Below are positions 35,119 to 44,338 of a DNA stretch of 64,000 bases, one piece after another. The translations under genes were made by a program, and so were the position numbers. Position 1 is the first letter of the stretch. Each line of letters opens with the position of its first letter. Origin of the DNA: Arhodomonas sp051195215 (GTDB taxonomy: Bacteria; Pseudomonadota; Gammaproteobacteria; Nitrococcales; Nitrococcaceae); the NCBI RefSeq assembly GCF_051195215.1, contig NZ_JBNAZM010000010.1:1-64000 (forward strand), read 5' to 3'. The notes beneath the pieces were generated by a model. That model was not told the origin of the DNA. It was given only the letters and a program-made list of their open reading frames with translations, and did no database searches.

Positions 35119-35838
35119 CTAGTCGTCCAGCGCTTCGCGCTGAGCGTCGATGAGTGTGCCGATACCCTTTTCGGCGAGTCCCACCATGACGTCCAGCTCG
35201 TCGCGGCGAAACGCATGACCTTCGGCGGTGCCCTGGATCTCGATCAGGCCGCCGGCTTCATTCATGACCACGTTCATGTCGGTTTCCGCCTCGGAGTCTT
35301 CCGCGTAGTCCAGGTCGAGGACCGGTTCGCCCCGGTAAATGCCCACGGAGACCGCTGCGATCTGTCCGATCAGCGGGTTCCGGCGAACCTGGCCGCTGCA
35401 GGCGAGACGGCGCATCGCGTCGGCGAGCGCTACATAGCCGCCGGTGATGCTCGCGGTGCGGGTTCCGCCGTCGGCCTGGATAACGTCACAGTCGATGACC
35501 ACGCGGCGCTCGCCAAGGGCTTCGAGGTCAATGCCCGCGCGCAACGCCCGGCCGATGAGGCGCTGGATCTCGATCGTGCGCCCCTGCTGACGCCCCCGGG
35601 CGGCTTCACGGTCATTGCGGGTGCCGGTGGCGCGCGGCAGCATGCCGTACTCCGCAGTCACCCAGCCCTTGCCGGCACCGCGCAGCCATGGTGGCACTCG
35701 CTCTTCCACGGAAGCGGTGCAGAGCACCTGGGTGTCGCCGAATTCCACCAGCACGGACCCTTCCGCGTGCCGGGTAAAATGGCGGGTGAAGCGAACGGAT
35801 CGGCCTTTGTCCGGGGCGCGGCCGCTGGGTCGCTGCAT
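35119..35838 (-). CDS. rph: Ribonuclease PH
   Basis: Phosphorolytic 3'-5' exoribonuclease trimming tRNA and other RNA 3' ends. The 239-residue protein has RPSGR at the N-terminus and VLCTASVEERVPPW. The RTIEIQRLIGRALR segment and the active-site region CDVIQADGGTRTASI follow. It is the full family length. It is divergent from yicC (122 bp between starts) and leads rph-rdgB-hemW-CPXCG. Confidence 0.95.
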   Translation of the reverse strand: MQRPSGRAPDKGRSVRFTRHFTRHAEGSVLVEFGDTQVLCTASVEERVPPWLRGAGKGWVTAEYGMLPRATGTRNDREAARGRQQGRTIEIQRLIGRALRAGIDLEALGERRVVIDCDVIQADGGTRTASITGGYVALADAMRRLACSGQVRRNPLIGQIAAVSVGIYRGEPVLDLDYAEDSEAETDMNVVMNEAGGLIEIQGTAEGHAFRRDELDVMVGLAEKGIGTLIDAQREALDD

Positions 35839-35960
35839 CGTCGATCTCCGTGGGTCAGATTCGGGTAGCCGCTCAGCCTAACATACGGCCGTCCCCGGCG
35901 GTTTTTTCGCATTCGCGTTCCGCGTACCATTCATCGTTCATCATATCGAGGGCCGGACCA

Positions 35961-36827
35961 ATGATTCGCAGCATGACCGCCTTCGCGCGGCGCGATGTCG
36001 AGGGCGAGTGGGGTAAGCTCAGCTGGGAGCTGCGCTCGGTCAATCATCGTTACCTGGACGTCCATCCGCGATTGCCGGAGGAGCTGCGCTTTCTCGAAGG
36101 GGCGCTGCGTGAACGCGTGGCGGGGCGGGTTGGTCGCGGCAAGCTCGAGTGCACCCTGCGCTATCGCCCGGCGGTGGGCGTCGCGGCGACGCTGCAGCTG
36201 AACTGGCCGTATGCGGAGCAGGTGATCGAGGCGTGCACCAGGCTTGGCGAACGCCTGCCGGAATCGGCACCGGTTTCGCCGCTGGAGGTGCTGCGCACCC
36301 CGGGGGTCATGGCGGAGACCGATCCGGATCTGCAGCCCGTCGCCGAAGCTGCGCTCGGCCTCCTCGACGAGGCCGTCACCGAGCTGGTGCGCATGAGGGA
36401 AGGCGAAGGCGCGCGCCTGGCCGAAATCATTCGCGAGCGGGCACGCGAGGTGGCGCGGCTTACCCGTGAGGTGCGCGAGCGGCGCACGGAGGTCAATAGC
36501 GAGGTGCGCGAGCGCCTCCAGAAGCGGCTCGACGAGCTCGACGTTACCGCTGATCCGGGGCGTCTGGAACAGGAGCTCGCCTTTATCGCTCAGCGTCTGG
36601 ACGTGGATGAAGAGCTCGAGCGGCTGCTCGCTCACGTGGCGGAGGTCGAGAAGACCCTCGATCGTGATGACCCGGTAGGCCGCCGGATCGACTTCCTGAT
36701 GCAGGAGCTCAACCGGGAGGCGAACACCCTCTCCTCGAAGTCGAACGACGCCCGCACCACTCAGGCGGCGGTCGAGATGAAGGTGCTCATCGAGCAGATG
36801 CGCGAGCAGGTGCAGAACATAGAGTAG
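35961..36827 (+). CDS. yicC: YicC-family endoribonuclease-like protein
   Basis: The 288-residue protein starts with the family signature MIRSMTAFARRD and has ELRSVNHRYLD shortly after. A long coiled-coil-like charged region (about 140-200) and the conserved C-terminal QELNREANTLSSKSND complete it. YicC proteins have recently been linked to endoribonuclease activity; this assignment is from family knowledge. The ATG at 35961 is preferred over longer frames by its match to the family N-terminus. gmk follows after 2 nt. Confidence 0.9.
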   Translation: MIRSMTAFARRDVEGEWGKLSWELRSVNHRYLDVHPRLPEELRFLEGALRERVAGRVGRGKLECTLRYRPAVGVAATLQLNWPYAEQVIEACTRLGERLPESAPVSPLEVLRTPGVMAETDPDLQPVAEAALGLLDEAVTELVRMREGEGARLAEIIRERAREVARLTREVRERRTEVNSEVRERLQKRLDELDVTADPGRLEQELAFIAQRLDVDEELERLLAHVAEVEKTLDRDDPVGRRIDFLMQELNREANTLSSKSNDARTTQAAVEMKVLIEQMREQVQNIE

Positions 36828-36829
36828 CC

Positions 36830-37450
36830 ATGGCCGGAACACTGTTCATCATCGCGGCGCCTTCCGGCGCCGGCAAGACGAGCCTGGTGCGCGCGCTGCT
36901 CGAGGCCGACGAGAGTGTGGTGGTATCGGTCTCGCACACGACCCGCCCCCGGCGCGAAAGCGAGGAGAGCGGCGTGCACTATCACTTCGTCGATGAGGCG
37001 ACGTTCCTGCGTCTGGTCGAGGAGGAAGCGTTTCTGGAGCATGCGCAGGTCTTCGGCAACCGTTACGGCACCACGCGGGAGGCGGTGGCCCGCGAGCTCG
37101 CCGGCGGTCGTGACGTCATCCTGGAGATCGATTGGCAGGGCGCGCGCCAGGTGCGGGCGCTGATGCCGGAGGCGGTGTCGATATTCATTCTGCCGCCCTC
37201 CCGGGAAGAGCTCGAACAGCGGTTGCGTGGCCGCGGCCAGGACAGCGATGGCGTGATCGAGGCGCGGATGCATGCCGCCGAGGACGAGATGGTGCATTAT
37301 GACGAGTTCGACTATCTCGTGATCAATGCCGATTTCGATCGTGCCCTTGCCGATCTGCGTGCGATCGTGCGTGCGGAGCGCCTGCGGCTGCCACGTCAGC
37401 AAAGCCGTTATCGTGATGCCATTGCCGCGTTGCTCGGTTCGCGCGCCTGA
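36830..37450 (+). CDS. gmk: Guanylate kinase
   Basis: Phosphorylates GMP to GDP. The 206-residue protein has the P-loop APSGAGKTSL at about 10-19. The GMP-binding SVSHTTRPRR and GVHYHFVD follow, and VILEIDWQGARQV is in the core. Length is typical. It is nearly fused to yicC at its start. The GTP pool it feeds is also the precursor for the (p)ppGpp made by the nearby spoT product. Confidence 0.96.
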   Translation: MAGTLFIIAAPSGAGKTSLVRALLEADESVVVSVSHTTRPRRESEESGVHYHFVDEATFLRLVEEEAFLEHAQVFGNRYGTTREAVARELAGGRDVILEIDWQGARQVRALMPEAVSIFILPPSREELEQRLRGRGQDSDGVIEARMHAAEDEMVHYDEFDYLVINADFDRALADLRAIVRAERLRLPRQQSRYRDAIAALLGSRA

Positions 37451-37478
37451 GGGCTTTCTCGTCCTCCCTGGAGGGCGC

Positions 37479-37484
37479 TAGAAT
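37479..37484 (+). promoter_or_regulatory. Candidate -10 box upstream of rpoZ
   Basis: TAGAAT lies 36 nt before the rpoZ ATG. With a 17-nt spacer the -35 would be TTCTCG (37456-37461), a weak match. It may give rpoZ-spoT a promoter separate from gmk. Confidence 0.35.
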
Positions 37485-37519
37485 CGATTTGTCAAGATAT
37501 CCAACTGGAGGTGCGCTGC

Positions 37520-37807
37520 ATGGCGCGTGTAACCGTCGAGGACTGCCTCGAACACATCGACAACCGCTTCGAGCTCGTACTCACCGCGACGCGCCGGGCG
37601 CGGCATATCGCCCGCGGCAAGCAACCGCTGGTGGAGTGGGAGAACGACAAGCCAACAGTGGTCGCGCTGCGCGAGATAGCCGAGCACCGCGTTACCGCGG
37701 AGATGCTGGACGCTCAGGAGGCCGAGGCGGCGGTGGAGTCCGCCGAGGCGGAAATCGAGGTGCCCACCGGGGGTGGTTCGGACGACGCCCAGTCGCCCCT
37801 TAGCTGA
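37520..37807 (+). CDS. rpoZ: RNA polymerase omega subunit
   Basis: A 95-residue omega subunit that helps fold and assemble the beta-prime subunit and forms part of a ppGpp site on RNA polymerase. MARVTVEDCLEHIDNRFELV and the ATRRARHIA segment are diagnostic. The C-terminus is long and acidic compared with E. coli. A GTG at 37511 is in frame but ACTGGAGG sits better for the ATG at 37520. spoT follows after 5 nt. Confidence 0.95.
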   Translation: MARVTVEDCLEHIDNRFELVLTATRRARHIARGKQPLVEWENDKPTVVALREIAEHRVTAEMLDAQEAEAAVESAEAEIEVPTGGGSDDAQSPLS

Positions 37808-37812
37808 CGGGG

Positions 37813-39996
37813 ATGCCGGCGCATATGGCGAGCAGCGGCGACGTAGTAGTCGAGCCGGGCGCGGTGAGCGTGGATCCTGCCGCGCGGGCGGCGGACCTGT
37901 GTACGCTGCTGGAGTCCTATCTGTCGCCGGCGCAGGTGCACCGGGTCTACGAAGCCTACTGCTTCGGCGCCGAGGCACACGAAGGCCAGCGGCGGCTGTC
38001 GGGAGAGGCCTACATTACCCACCCGCTGGCCGTCGCCAAGGTGCTGGCGGAGATGCGGCTCGATACCGACAGCATCATCGCCGCGATTCTCCATGATGTC
38101 ATCGAGGATACACCCACCGCCAAGGCGGAGCTCGCCGAGCGGTTCGGCGAAGACGTCGCCACCCTGGTGGACGGTGTCTCCAAGCTCACCCAGATCGATT
38201 TCAAGTCGAAGGCCGAGGCCCAGGCGGAGAACTTCCGCAAGATGGTGCTTGCGATGTCCCAGGACATCCGCGTCATCCTGATCAAGCTCGCCGACCGCCT
38301 TCACAACATGCGCACCATATGGGTGATGCCCCCGCACAAGCGCTGGCGTATTGCCAGGGAGACGCTGGAAATCTATGCGCCGATCGCCCAGCGCCTGGGA
38401 ATCAACACCCTGCGCGTGGAGCTCGACGATCTCGGCTTCGCCGCCTTGTACCCGATGCGCTACCGGGTGCTCAAGGAGAAGGTCCGGCGCCAGCGCGGTA
38501 ATCGCCGCGAGATTATCTCAAAGGTGCGCCACACCCTGGAGGAGCGTCTCGCCGAGGCGGGAATCGAAGCCCACGTGGTCGGGCGCGAGAAGCATCTCTG
38601 GAGCATTTACCAGAAGATGCGCAGCAAGCACGCGAGCTTCCAGGACGTCTTCGATGTGCACGGCATTCGCGTGATCGTCGATCAGGTGGATACGTGCTAC
38701 CGCGTCCTCGGGGTGCTCCACCAGCTCTACAAGCCGTTGCCCGGGCGCATCAAGGATTACATCGCCATCCCCAAGGCGAACGGTTACCAGAGCCTGCATA
38801 CCACGCTCCTGGGGCCCCGGCGCATCCGCATCGAGGTTCAGATCCGTACCTCGGAGATGGACAAAGTCGCCGAGGCCGGGATCGCCGCGCACTGGCTCTA
38901 CAAGGAGGCGGAACAGGCCACCAACGTGGCTCAGGCCCGGGCTCGGGAATGGGTGCGCGGGCTGCTGGAAATGCAGCGCAACGCCGGCAATTCCCTGGAG
39001 TTCATCGAAAACGTCAAGATCGATCTCCTGCCCGACGAGATCTATGTGTTCACGCCGTCGGGGGAGATCATGGAGCTGCCACGCGGCGCGACGGTGGTGG
39101 ACTTCGCCTATGCGGTGCACTCCGACATCGGTGACGCCTGCATTGCCGCGATGGTGGATCACCGCCTGACGCCACTGCGTACGCCGCTTGAGACCGGGCA
39201 GACGGTGGAGGTGATCACCGCGCCCGTGGCCCGCCCGAATCCAGCGTGGCTGGACTTCGTGGTGACTGCCAAGGCCCGCACTGCCATTCGTCACAGCCTC
39301 AAGCGCCTGCGCGGCGCGGAGGCGGTGAGCCTGGGCCGGCGGCTGGTTGAGCAGGCCCTCCAGGCTTTCGAGCTGACCCTCGAGGAGCTGCCGCAGGAGC
39401 GCGTCGACGAGGCGCTCGTCTCGCTGGGCAGTGAAAGCCTCGATGCCGTGTTCGAGGGCGTCGGCCTCGGTGAGCGGATGCCATGGCTCGTGGCTCAGCG
39501 GCTTTCCGGCATGGGGGGCGAGCAGGGCGAGGCTGTCACCGATCGTGCTGCCGGGCCGCTGACCGTGCGTGGCACCGAGGGCGCCGTGGTGACCTTCGCA
39601 CGGTGCTGCCGCCCGATCCCGGGCGACCCCATCGTCGGGTTCGCCAGTGCCGGCCGTGGCGTGGTCATCCATCATCGCGATTGCCACAACATCCGTGACT
39701 ACCGCAATCATCCCGAGAAGTGGCTCGACGTTCAGTGGGACGAGGCCGTGGCCGGCGAGTTCCCGGTGACCCTCGCCGTCGACGTGGTCAACAAGCGTGG
39801 TGTCCTCGCCGGCGTCGCCGCCACTGTCTCGGAGCTCGATTCGAACATCGAGGCGGTGGATCAGGAGGAGAAGGAGGGGATGATCGCCACCATCCGGGTG
39901 ACACTCGCGGTTCGCGACCGTGTCCACCTCGCCCGGATCATGCGTCGCTTGCGGCGCCTGAACGCGGTGCTGCGTATCGTGCGCCGTAAGGGCTGA
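37813..39996 (+). CDS. spoT: Bifunctional (p)ppGpp synthetase/hydrolase
   Basis: Makes and degrades the stringent alarmone. The 727-residue protein has an N-terminal HD hydrolase domain with His94-Asp95 in ILHDVIEDT. A synthetase domain with RIKDYIAIPKANGYQSLH around 312-329 follows. The RxKD form is the signature of bifunctional Rel/SpoT enzymes rather than RelA. A TGS domain (about 410-470), a zinc-finger-like CCRPIPGDPI region and a C-terminal ACT domain (about 655-727) complete it. Both active sites look intact. It is preceded by rpoZ and followed by ridA and recG, the standard gammaproteobacterial order. Confidence 0.95.
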   Translation: MPAHMASSGDVVVEPGAVSVDPAARAADLCTLLESYLSPAQVHRVYEAYCFGAEAHEGQRRLSGEAYITHPLAVAKVLAEMRLDTDSIIAAILHDVIEDTPTAKAELAERFGEDVATLVDGVSKLTQIDFKSKAEAQAENFRKMVLAMSQDIRVILIKLADRLHNMRTIWVMPPHKRWRIARETLEIYAPIAQRLGINTLRVELDDLGFAALYPMRYRVLKEKVRRQRGNRREIISKVRHTLEERLAEAGIEAHVVGREKHLWSIYQKMRSKHASFQDVFDVHGIRVIVDQVDTCYRVLGVLHQLYKPLPGRIKDYIAIPKANGYQSLHTTLLGPRRIRIEVQIRTSEMDKVAEAGIAAHWLYKEAEQATNVAQARAREWVRGLLEMQRNAGNSLEFIENVKIDLLPDEIYVFTPSGEIMELPRGATVVDFAYAVHSDIGDACIAAMVDHRLTPLRTPLETGQTVEVITAPVARPNPAWLDFVVTAKARTAIRHSLKRLRGAEAVSLGRRLVEQALQAFELTLEELPQERVDEALVSLGSESLDAVFEGVGLGERMPWLVAQRLSGMGGEQGEAVTDRAAGPLTVRGTEGAVVTFARCCRPIPGDPIVGFASAGRGVVIHHRDCHNIRDYRNHPEKWLDVQWDEAVAGEFPVTLAVDVVNKRGVLAGVAATVSELDSNIEAVDQEEKEGMIATIRVTLAVRDRVHLARIMRRLRRLNAVLRIVRRKG

Positions 39997-40096
39997 GTTT
40001 GCAGGCGCCCGGAAGGGCGACGCTATTGCCCCGTCGCGCCGGTTCAGCGCACCTCCGTCGACTTCGTAGTTGTGACTCATCAGCAGGAAGGAAGTC

Positions 40097-40483
40097 ATGT
40101 CCCGCGAAATCATTCATTCCGACGACGCCCCGCAGGCCATCGGCCCCTACTCCCAGGCCGTGAAGATCGGTGATTCGGTCTACCTATCGGGGCAGATCCC
40201 GCTGGACCCGGAAACAATGACGCTGGTCGAAGGGGGCATCGAAGCGCAGACCCGCCGGGTTTTCGACAATCTGCGCGCGGTGTGCCAGGCGGCGGGGGGC
40301 GATCTCGCGGACATCGCCAAGCTCAGCATCTACCTCACCGACCTCGGCAATTTCGCCACGGTCAACGAGCTGATGGCCGAATACTTCGCAGAGCCCTATC
40401 CCGCACGCGCGGCTATCGGTGTGGCGGCGCTGCCCAAGGGTGCGGACGTGGAGATGGAGGCGATCCTCAGTCTCGCCGGTTGA
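40097..40483 (+). CDS. ridA: RidA family 2-iminobutanoate/2-iminopropanoate deaminase
   Basis: A 128-residue trimeric deaminase that removes reactive enamine/imine products of PLP enzymes. GPYSQAVKIGDSVYLSGQIP at about 15-34 and the C-terminal YPARAAIGVAALP with the key arginine are intact. AGGAAGGAAG precedes the ATG. It lies 100 bp after spoT and 2 nt before recG. Confidence 0.93.
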   Translation: MSREIIHSDDAPQAIGPYSQAVKIGDSVYLSGQIPLDPETMTLVEGGIEAQTRRVFDNLRAVCQAAGGDLADIAKLSIYLTDLGNFATVNELMAEYFAEPYPARAAIGVAALPKGADVEMEAILSLAG

Positions 40484-40485
40484 TC

Positions 40486-42570
40486 GTGGCCACAGTTTTG
40501 CCCGCCGGGCGACCGGTCACGGAGCTGCCGCGCGTCGGCGCCCGCCAGGCGGAGCGCCTGGCAAAACTTGGCCTTCGGCAGGTGAGCGATCTTCTGTTCC
40601 ACCTGCCGTTGCGCTATGAAGACCGAACCCGTGTCGCGCCCCTGGGGGAGCTGCGCCCGGGCGAATCGCGCCTGGTGGAAGGTCGCGTGGAGTACGCGGA
40701 AGTCGTGCCGGGGCGCCGTCGACGCCTCGTATGTCGAATTGCCGATGGCACCGGCGCGGTGGAGCTGGTGTTCTTCCACTTCTACCCCAGCCAGGCCAAA
40801 CGGTTCGCGCGCGGTACGCGGATTCGCGCCTTTGGTGAGGCCCGTAGCGGTCTCGCCATGCTGCAAATGGTGCATCCGGAATGGGAACAGGTCCGCGGCG
40901 ACGAGCCGGCCCCTGTGGACGAGGGGCTTACCCCCGTGTACCCGACCACCGAGGGGTTGCCGCAGGCGACCCTGCGGCGTCTGGTCGCGCATGCACTGGA
41001 GACGTGCGCCGCGAGCGTGCCCGAGTTGCTGCCCGAGTCGCTACGCACCAGTCTCGCACTTCCGGGGTTGCATGAGGCGCTAGCGACCATCCACCGGCCG
41101 CCACCGGATGTGGCCGTGCGCGATCTCATCGAAGGGCGTCATCCGGCGGTTCGCCGTCTCGCATTCGAGGAATTGCTGGCTCACCGGCTTAGCCTGCTGC
41201 GGCTGCGGCATGAGCATCAGAATGCCATGGCGGCTCCGGCGCTTGCCGGTGACGGGCAGCTACGCGATGCGTTGCTAACGCGCCTGCCTTTCGCACTTAC
41301 GGGCGCTCAGCAGCGCGTCCTCGGCGAGGTGCTTCGTGACATGGGCGACACGCACGCGATGCTGCGACTGGTGCAGGGGGACGTGGGCTCGGGTAAGACC
41401 GTGGTTGCAGCGCTTGCCGCGCTCGCAGCGGTGGAGTGCGGTTGGCAGGCGGCGATCATGGCGCCCACGGAGCTGCTCGCCGAGCAGCATTACCGCGCGT
41501 TTCGGGACTGGCTGACAGCACTCGGGGTGGATGTGACCTGGTTGTCCGGCCGGCTTGCGGGTGCCGGCAGGCGCGAAGCACTTCAGCGTCTTGCCGACGG
41601 CGACACCGCGGTGGTCGTCGGTACCCATGCCCTGTTCCAGGATGAGGTGGCGTTTCATCGCCTGGGGCTTGCCGTCGTCGACGAACAGCACCGTTTCGGC
41701 GTCCACCAGCGCCTGGCGCTACGGGACAAGGGAGCCGGCGGCGAGACGCAGCCGCACCAGCTCATCATGACCGCGACCCCCATCCCGCGCACCCTCGCCA
41801 TGACCGCGTACGCCGACCTTGACGTGTCGGTCATCGACGAGCTGCCGCCGGGGCGCCAGCCGGTGACGACGGTGGCGATCCCGAACGGCCGCCGGGACGA
41901 GATCGTCGAGCGGGTCCGCACAGCCTGTGCCGAGGGCCGCCAGGCGTATTGGGTGTGCACGCTGGTGGAGACGTCCGAAGTGCTGGAGGCGGAGGCCGCG
42001 GAGGCCACTGCGGAATACCTTCGTGAGGCGTTGCCCGAGCTCACGATCGGATTGGTCCACGGCCGCGTTGCGGGGGCGGACAAGGAAGCCGTGATGACCG
42101 CTTTCGAGCGCGGCGAGGTGGATTTGCTGGTGGCGACGACGGTGATCGAGGTCGGGGTCGATGTCCCCAACGCCTCGCTCATGATTATCGAGAATGCCGA
42201 ACGGCTCGGCCTCGCTCAGCTCCATCAGCTGCGCGGGCGGGTCGGCCGGGGCACCGCGGCGAGCAGTTGCGTGCTGCTCTATCAGGGGCCGCTGTCCGAG
42301 ACTGCCCGGGCGCGACTCGGTGTGCTCCGCGAGAGCAACGACGGTTTCCGGATCGCCGAGCGCGACCTTGCCATCCGCGGTCCGGGAGAGTTGCTCGGTA
42401 CCCGCCAGACCGGTGCCATGCAGTACCGCATCGCCGAGCTTGCCCGCGACGGCGACCTTCTGGACGACGTACGCCGCGAAGCTGCCCGCTTGTACACGGC
42501 GGACCGCGAGTGCGCCGATGCCCTCATCCAGCGCTGGGTCGGCGAAGGAGAGCGCTACGCGCAGGCGTGA
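40486..42570 (+). CDS. recG: ATP-dependent DNA helicase RecG
   Basis: Branch-migration helicase that remodels stalled forks and Holliday junctions. The 694-residue protein has an N-terminal wedge/OB domain (about 50-160) and a helicase core. Walker A GDVGSGKT (Lys304), DEQHRFGVHQR, TATPIPRT and ERLGLAQLHQLRGRVGRG mark the core. The frame is open upstream through ridA in another frame; the start is GTG 40486 (or TTG 40480), giving the family's PVTELPRVG N-terminus. The stop is followed by an intergenic repeat. Confidence 0.94.
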   Translation: MATVLPAGRPVTELPRVGARQAERLAKLGLRQVSDLLFHLPLRYEDRTRVAPLGELRPGESRLVEGRVEYAEVVPGRRRRLVCRIADGTGAVELVFFHFYPSQAKRFARGTRIRAFGEARSGLAMLQMVHPEWEQVRGDEPAPVDEGLTPVYPTTEGLPQATLRRLVAHALETCAASVPELLPESLRTSLALPGLHEALATIHRPPPDVAVRDLIEGRHPAVRRLAFEELLAHRLSLLRLRHEHQNAMAAPALAGDGQLRDALLTRLPFALTGAQQRVLGEVLRDMGDTHAMLRLVQGDVGSGKTVVAALAALAAVECGWQAAIMAPTELLAEQHYRAFRDWLTALGVDVTWLSGRLAGAGRREALQRLADGDTAVVVGTHALFQDEVAFHRLGLAVVDEQHRFGVHQRLALRDKGAGGETQPHQLIMTATPIPRTLAMTAYADLDVSVIDELPPGRQPVTTVAIPNGRRDEIVERVRTACAEGRQAYWVCTLVETSEVLEAEAAEATAEYLREALPELTIGLVHGRVAGADKEAVMTAFERGEVDLLVATTVIEVGVDVPNASLMIIENAERLGLAQLHQLRGRVGRGTAASSCVLLYQGPLSETARARLGVLRESNDGFRIAERDLAIRGPGELLGTRQTGAMQYRIAELARDGDLLDDVRREAARLYTADRECADALIQRWVGEGERYAQA

Positions 42571-42670
42571 GGTGACCGGCGAAAAGCGGAAAGCGGCAAG
42601 TCGAAAGCTTGGTTAACGCCCTGCCGATCCGCTGCGGGGCTTCTTTCAGCTTTCGCTTTTCACTTGCCGC
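42571..42670. repeat. AAG-rich inverted repeat between recG and ubiA
   Basis: Between two convergent genes, GCGAAAAGCGGAAAGCGGCA at 42579-42598, continuing AAGTCGAAAGC, is answered on the other strand by GCGGCAAGTGAAAAGCGAAA (reverse complement of 42650-42669). The two arms are imperfect inverted copies flanking CCTGCCGATCCGCTGCGGGG. The unit resembles the AAG-rich stretch at 3058-3085. It may act as a two-way transcript end. Confidence 0.55.
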
Positions 42671-43543
42671 TTACTGGTACATGTAATGCAAAACGATTCC
42701 CACGAACACCACGCCGCCGTACCAGTTGTTGTTCAGGAAGGCGCGGAAGCAGGCGGTGCGCTCGCGCTCGCGAATGAGCCACTGCTGATACGCGAAGAGC
42801 ATGCTGGCGAGCACGAGGGCGCCGTAGTACACGGTCGACAGACCGGCGGCGATACCAATGCCCGCGAGCACCAGGGTCATGAGGATCTGAAGCAGGGCGA
42901 TGATCAGCCGGTCCTGGTCGCCGAACAGAATGGCCGTGGACTTGATCCCGATTCGCAGATCATCGTCGCGATCGACCATTGCGTATTCCGTGTCGTAGAC
43001 CGTTGCCCATAGGACTGCGGCCATGAACACCAGCCAGGTGAGAGGCGGCAGGCTCGCCGTTTGTGCCGCAAAACCCATCGGTATGGCCCAACCGAAAGCC
43101 GCTCCGAGGTGTACCTGGGGCAGGTGTGTATGGCGTTTGGCGAACGGGTAGGTCGCTGCGAGCACGACGCCCACCAGTGACAACGCGATGGTCAGGCCAT
43201 TCATGGTGAGCACGAGCGCGAAGGCGAGCAGGCACAATCCGGTGAACACGGCGAGTGCCTCGTGCTCGGAGATCGCTCCCGTGGCGAGCGGACGGTCGAC
43301 CGTTCGCTTGACGTGCCCGTCGTAATTGCGGTCCGCGTAGTCGTTGATCACGCAGCCGGCAGCCCGCATGACCAGGACTCCCACCACGAAAACGGCCAGC
43401 ACCGCCGGTCGCGGCGGGCCCTCGGCGGCAAGCCAGAGCGCCCAGAGCATGGGCCATAGCAGCAGGAAATTACCGATGGGCCGGTCCAGTCGCGCCAGCC
43501 GGGCATAGGCCCAGAGTCGATTGCCGAAGCTGCGGGCGGTCAT
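42671..43543 (-). CDS. ubiA: 4-hydroxybenzoate polyprenyltransferase
   Basis: Membrane prenyltransferase that attaches the polyprenyl chain to 4-hydroxybenzoate in ubiquinone synthesis. The 290-residue protein, the same length as E. coli UbiA, has about eight membrane segments. Both aspartate-rich motifs are present: NDYADRNYDG (first) and DTEYAMVDRDDD (second). ATG 43543 overlaps the ubiC stop (ATGA). An ATG at 43549 and a GTG at 43561 are in-frame alternatives. Confidence 0.94.
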   Translation of the reverse strand: MTARSFGNRLWAYARLARLDRPIGNFLLLWPMLWALWLAAEGPPRPAVLAVFVVGVLVMRAAGCVINDYADRNYDGHVKRTVDRPLATGAISEHEALAVFTGLCLLAFALVLTMNGLTIALSLVGVVLAATYPFAKRHTHLPQVHLGAAFGWAIPMGFAAQTASLPPLTWLVFMAAVLWATVYDTEYAMVDRDDDLRIGIKSTAILFGDQDRLIIALLQILMTLVLAGIGIAAGLSTVYYGALVLASMLFAYQQWLIRERERTACFRAFLNNNWYGGVVFVGIVLHYMYQ

Positions 43544-44130
43544 CTCCATGGCGACATCCACTCGAGCAGGGCGGGCAGGAAAACCTCAGTGACCAGAAGC
43601 GAACGCTGCCCGGCGTGAAAGACCGAGCGCCGAGCCCAGCGTGGATGGCCGTTGCAGTGCCTGGTGGCCGCGGCGAACAGCCGGTCCGCCGGGGTCAGCG
43701 CCGTGACCTCTATGGGGCCGCGTTCCAGAGGGGAGCGGCCGAAGAGAATGCTGGCCAGCGGCGCGCCACCGAGGGCGCGCAGCCGCCGCAATCGCCCGCG
43801 GAGCGTGGGCGCGGGCACTATGGTCCGCGCGTAGATCCACGGTGTTGCGCCATCGCACAGCAGTACTTCCCGCATCCAGACCCGGCGTTGCGGACGCAAT
43901 CCCAGGTGAACCGCCTCATCCCGCCACGGCCTCTCCCAGCGCTCGCCGAGCACGGCGACGCGGAAGCGCTCGTGGCAATGCCGGCGCATCCGCTCGGTGA
44001 GCGAGCCAGGGGCGGTGATCCAGGCGCGCAGGGTTGGTGGTGGCGGCGCGCCGGTGGGGGCCCCTGCCGGGCGCCAGTTGCGAGCGCCCAGGCCGCCGAT
44101 TCCACGCATTCGCTCGGGACTATGGCACAT
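43540..44130 (-). CDS. ubiC: Chorismate pyruvate-lyase
   Basis: Removes pyruvate from chorismate to give 4-hydroxybenzoate for UbiA. The 196-residue protein has the family pattern MREVLLCDGATPWIYARTI with the active-site arginine. LGGAPLASILFG and the C-terminal VTEVFLP with the catalytic glutamate follow. The second glycine of the usual PLG is replaced by Ala-Ser. A proline-rich N-terminal extension of about 35 residues is unusual and could mean that the real start is a few codons later. Coupled to ubiA by a 4-nt overlap. Confidence 0.85.
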   Translation of the reverse strand: MCHSPERMRGIGGLGARNWRPAGAPTGAPPPPTLRAWITAPGSLTERMRRHCHERFRVAVLGERWERPWRDEAVHLGLRPQRRVWMREVLLCDGATPWIYARTIVPAPTLRGRLRRLRALGGAPLASILFGRSPLERGPIEVTALTPADRLFAAATRHCNGHPRWARRSVFHAGQRSLLVTEVFLPALLEWMSPWR

Positions 44131-44338
44131 TCGTCGACGATCGTTTGGTCACGCGTTCCATGGGCTGTAGTCGGTCGTTGTCCCGGGTGTTGGTCGCGCC
44201 GCCGGCAGTGGCTTGCGGCGGTGCCGATGCCGTTGGGCACGCAATCCGGCGGCCCGGTGTCATCGGGTGCCGGACACTCCGGGTCGGCAAAAGCGGCATT
44301 TTCGCACGGCCCCGCCGTGGCGGCCATACGAGGCTCCG

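Noticed and set aside
34473..35216. 248-residue N-terminal extension of hemW
   Set aside because: It is rdgB read in another frame; HemW starts just before LYVHLPWC.
38518..40113. 531-codon minus-strand frame opposite spoT
   Set aside because: Antisense shadow of spoT with His/Gln/Arg-rich, low-complexity translation and no family likeness.
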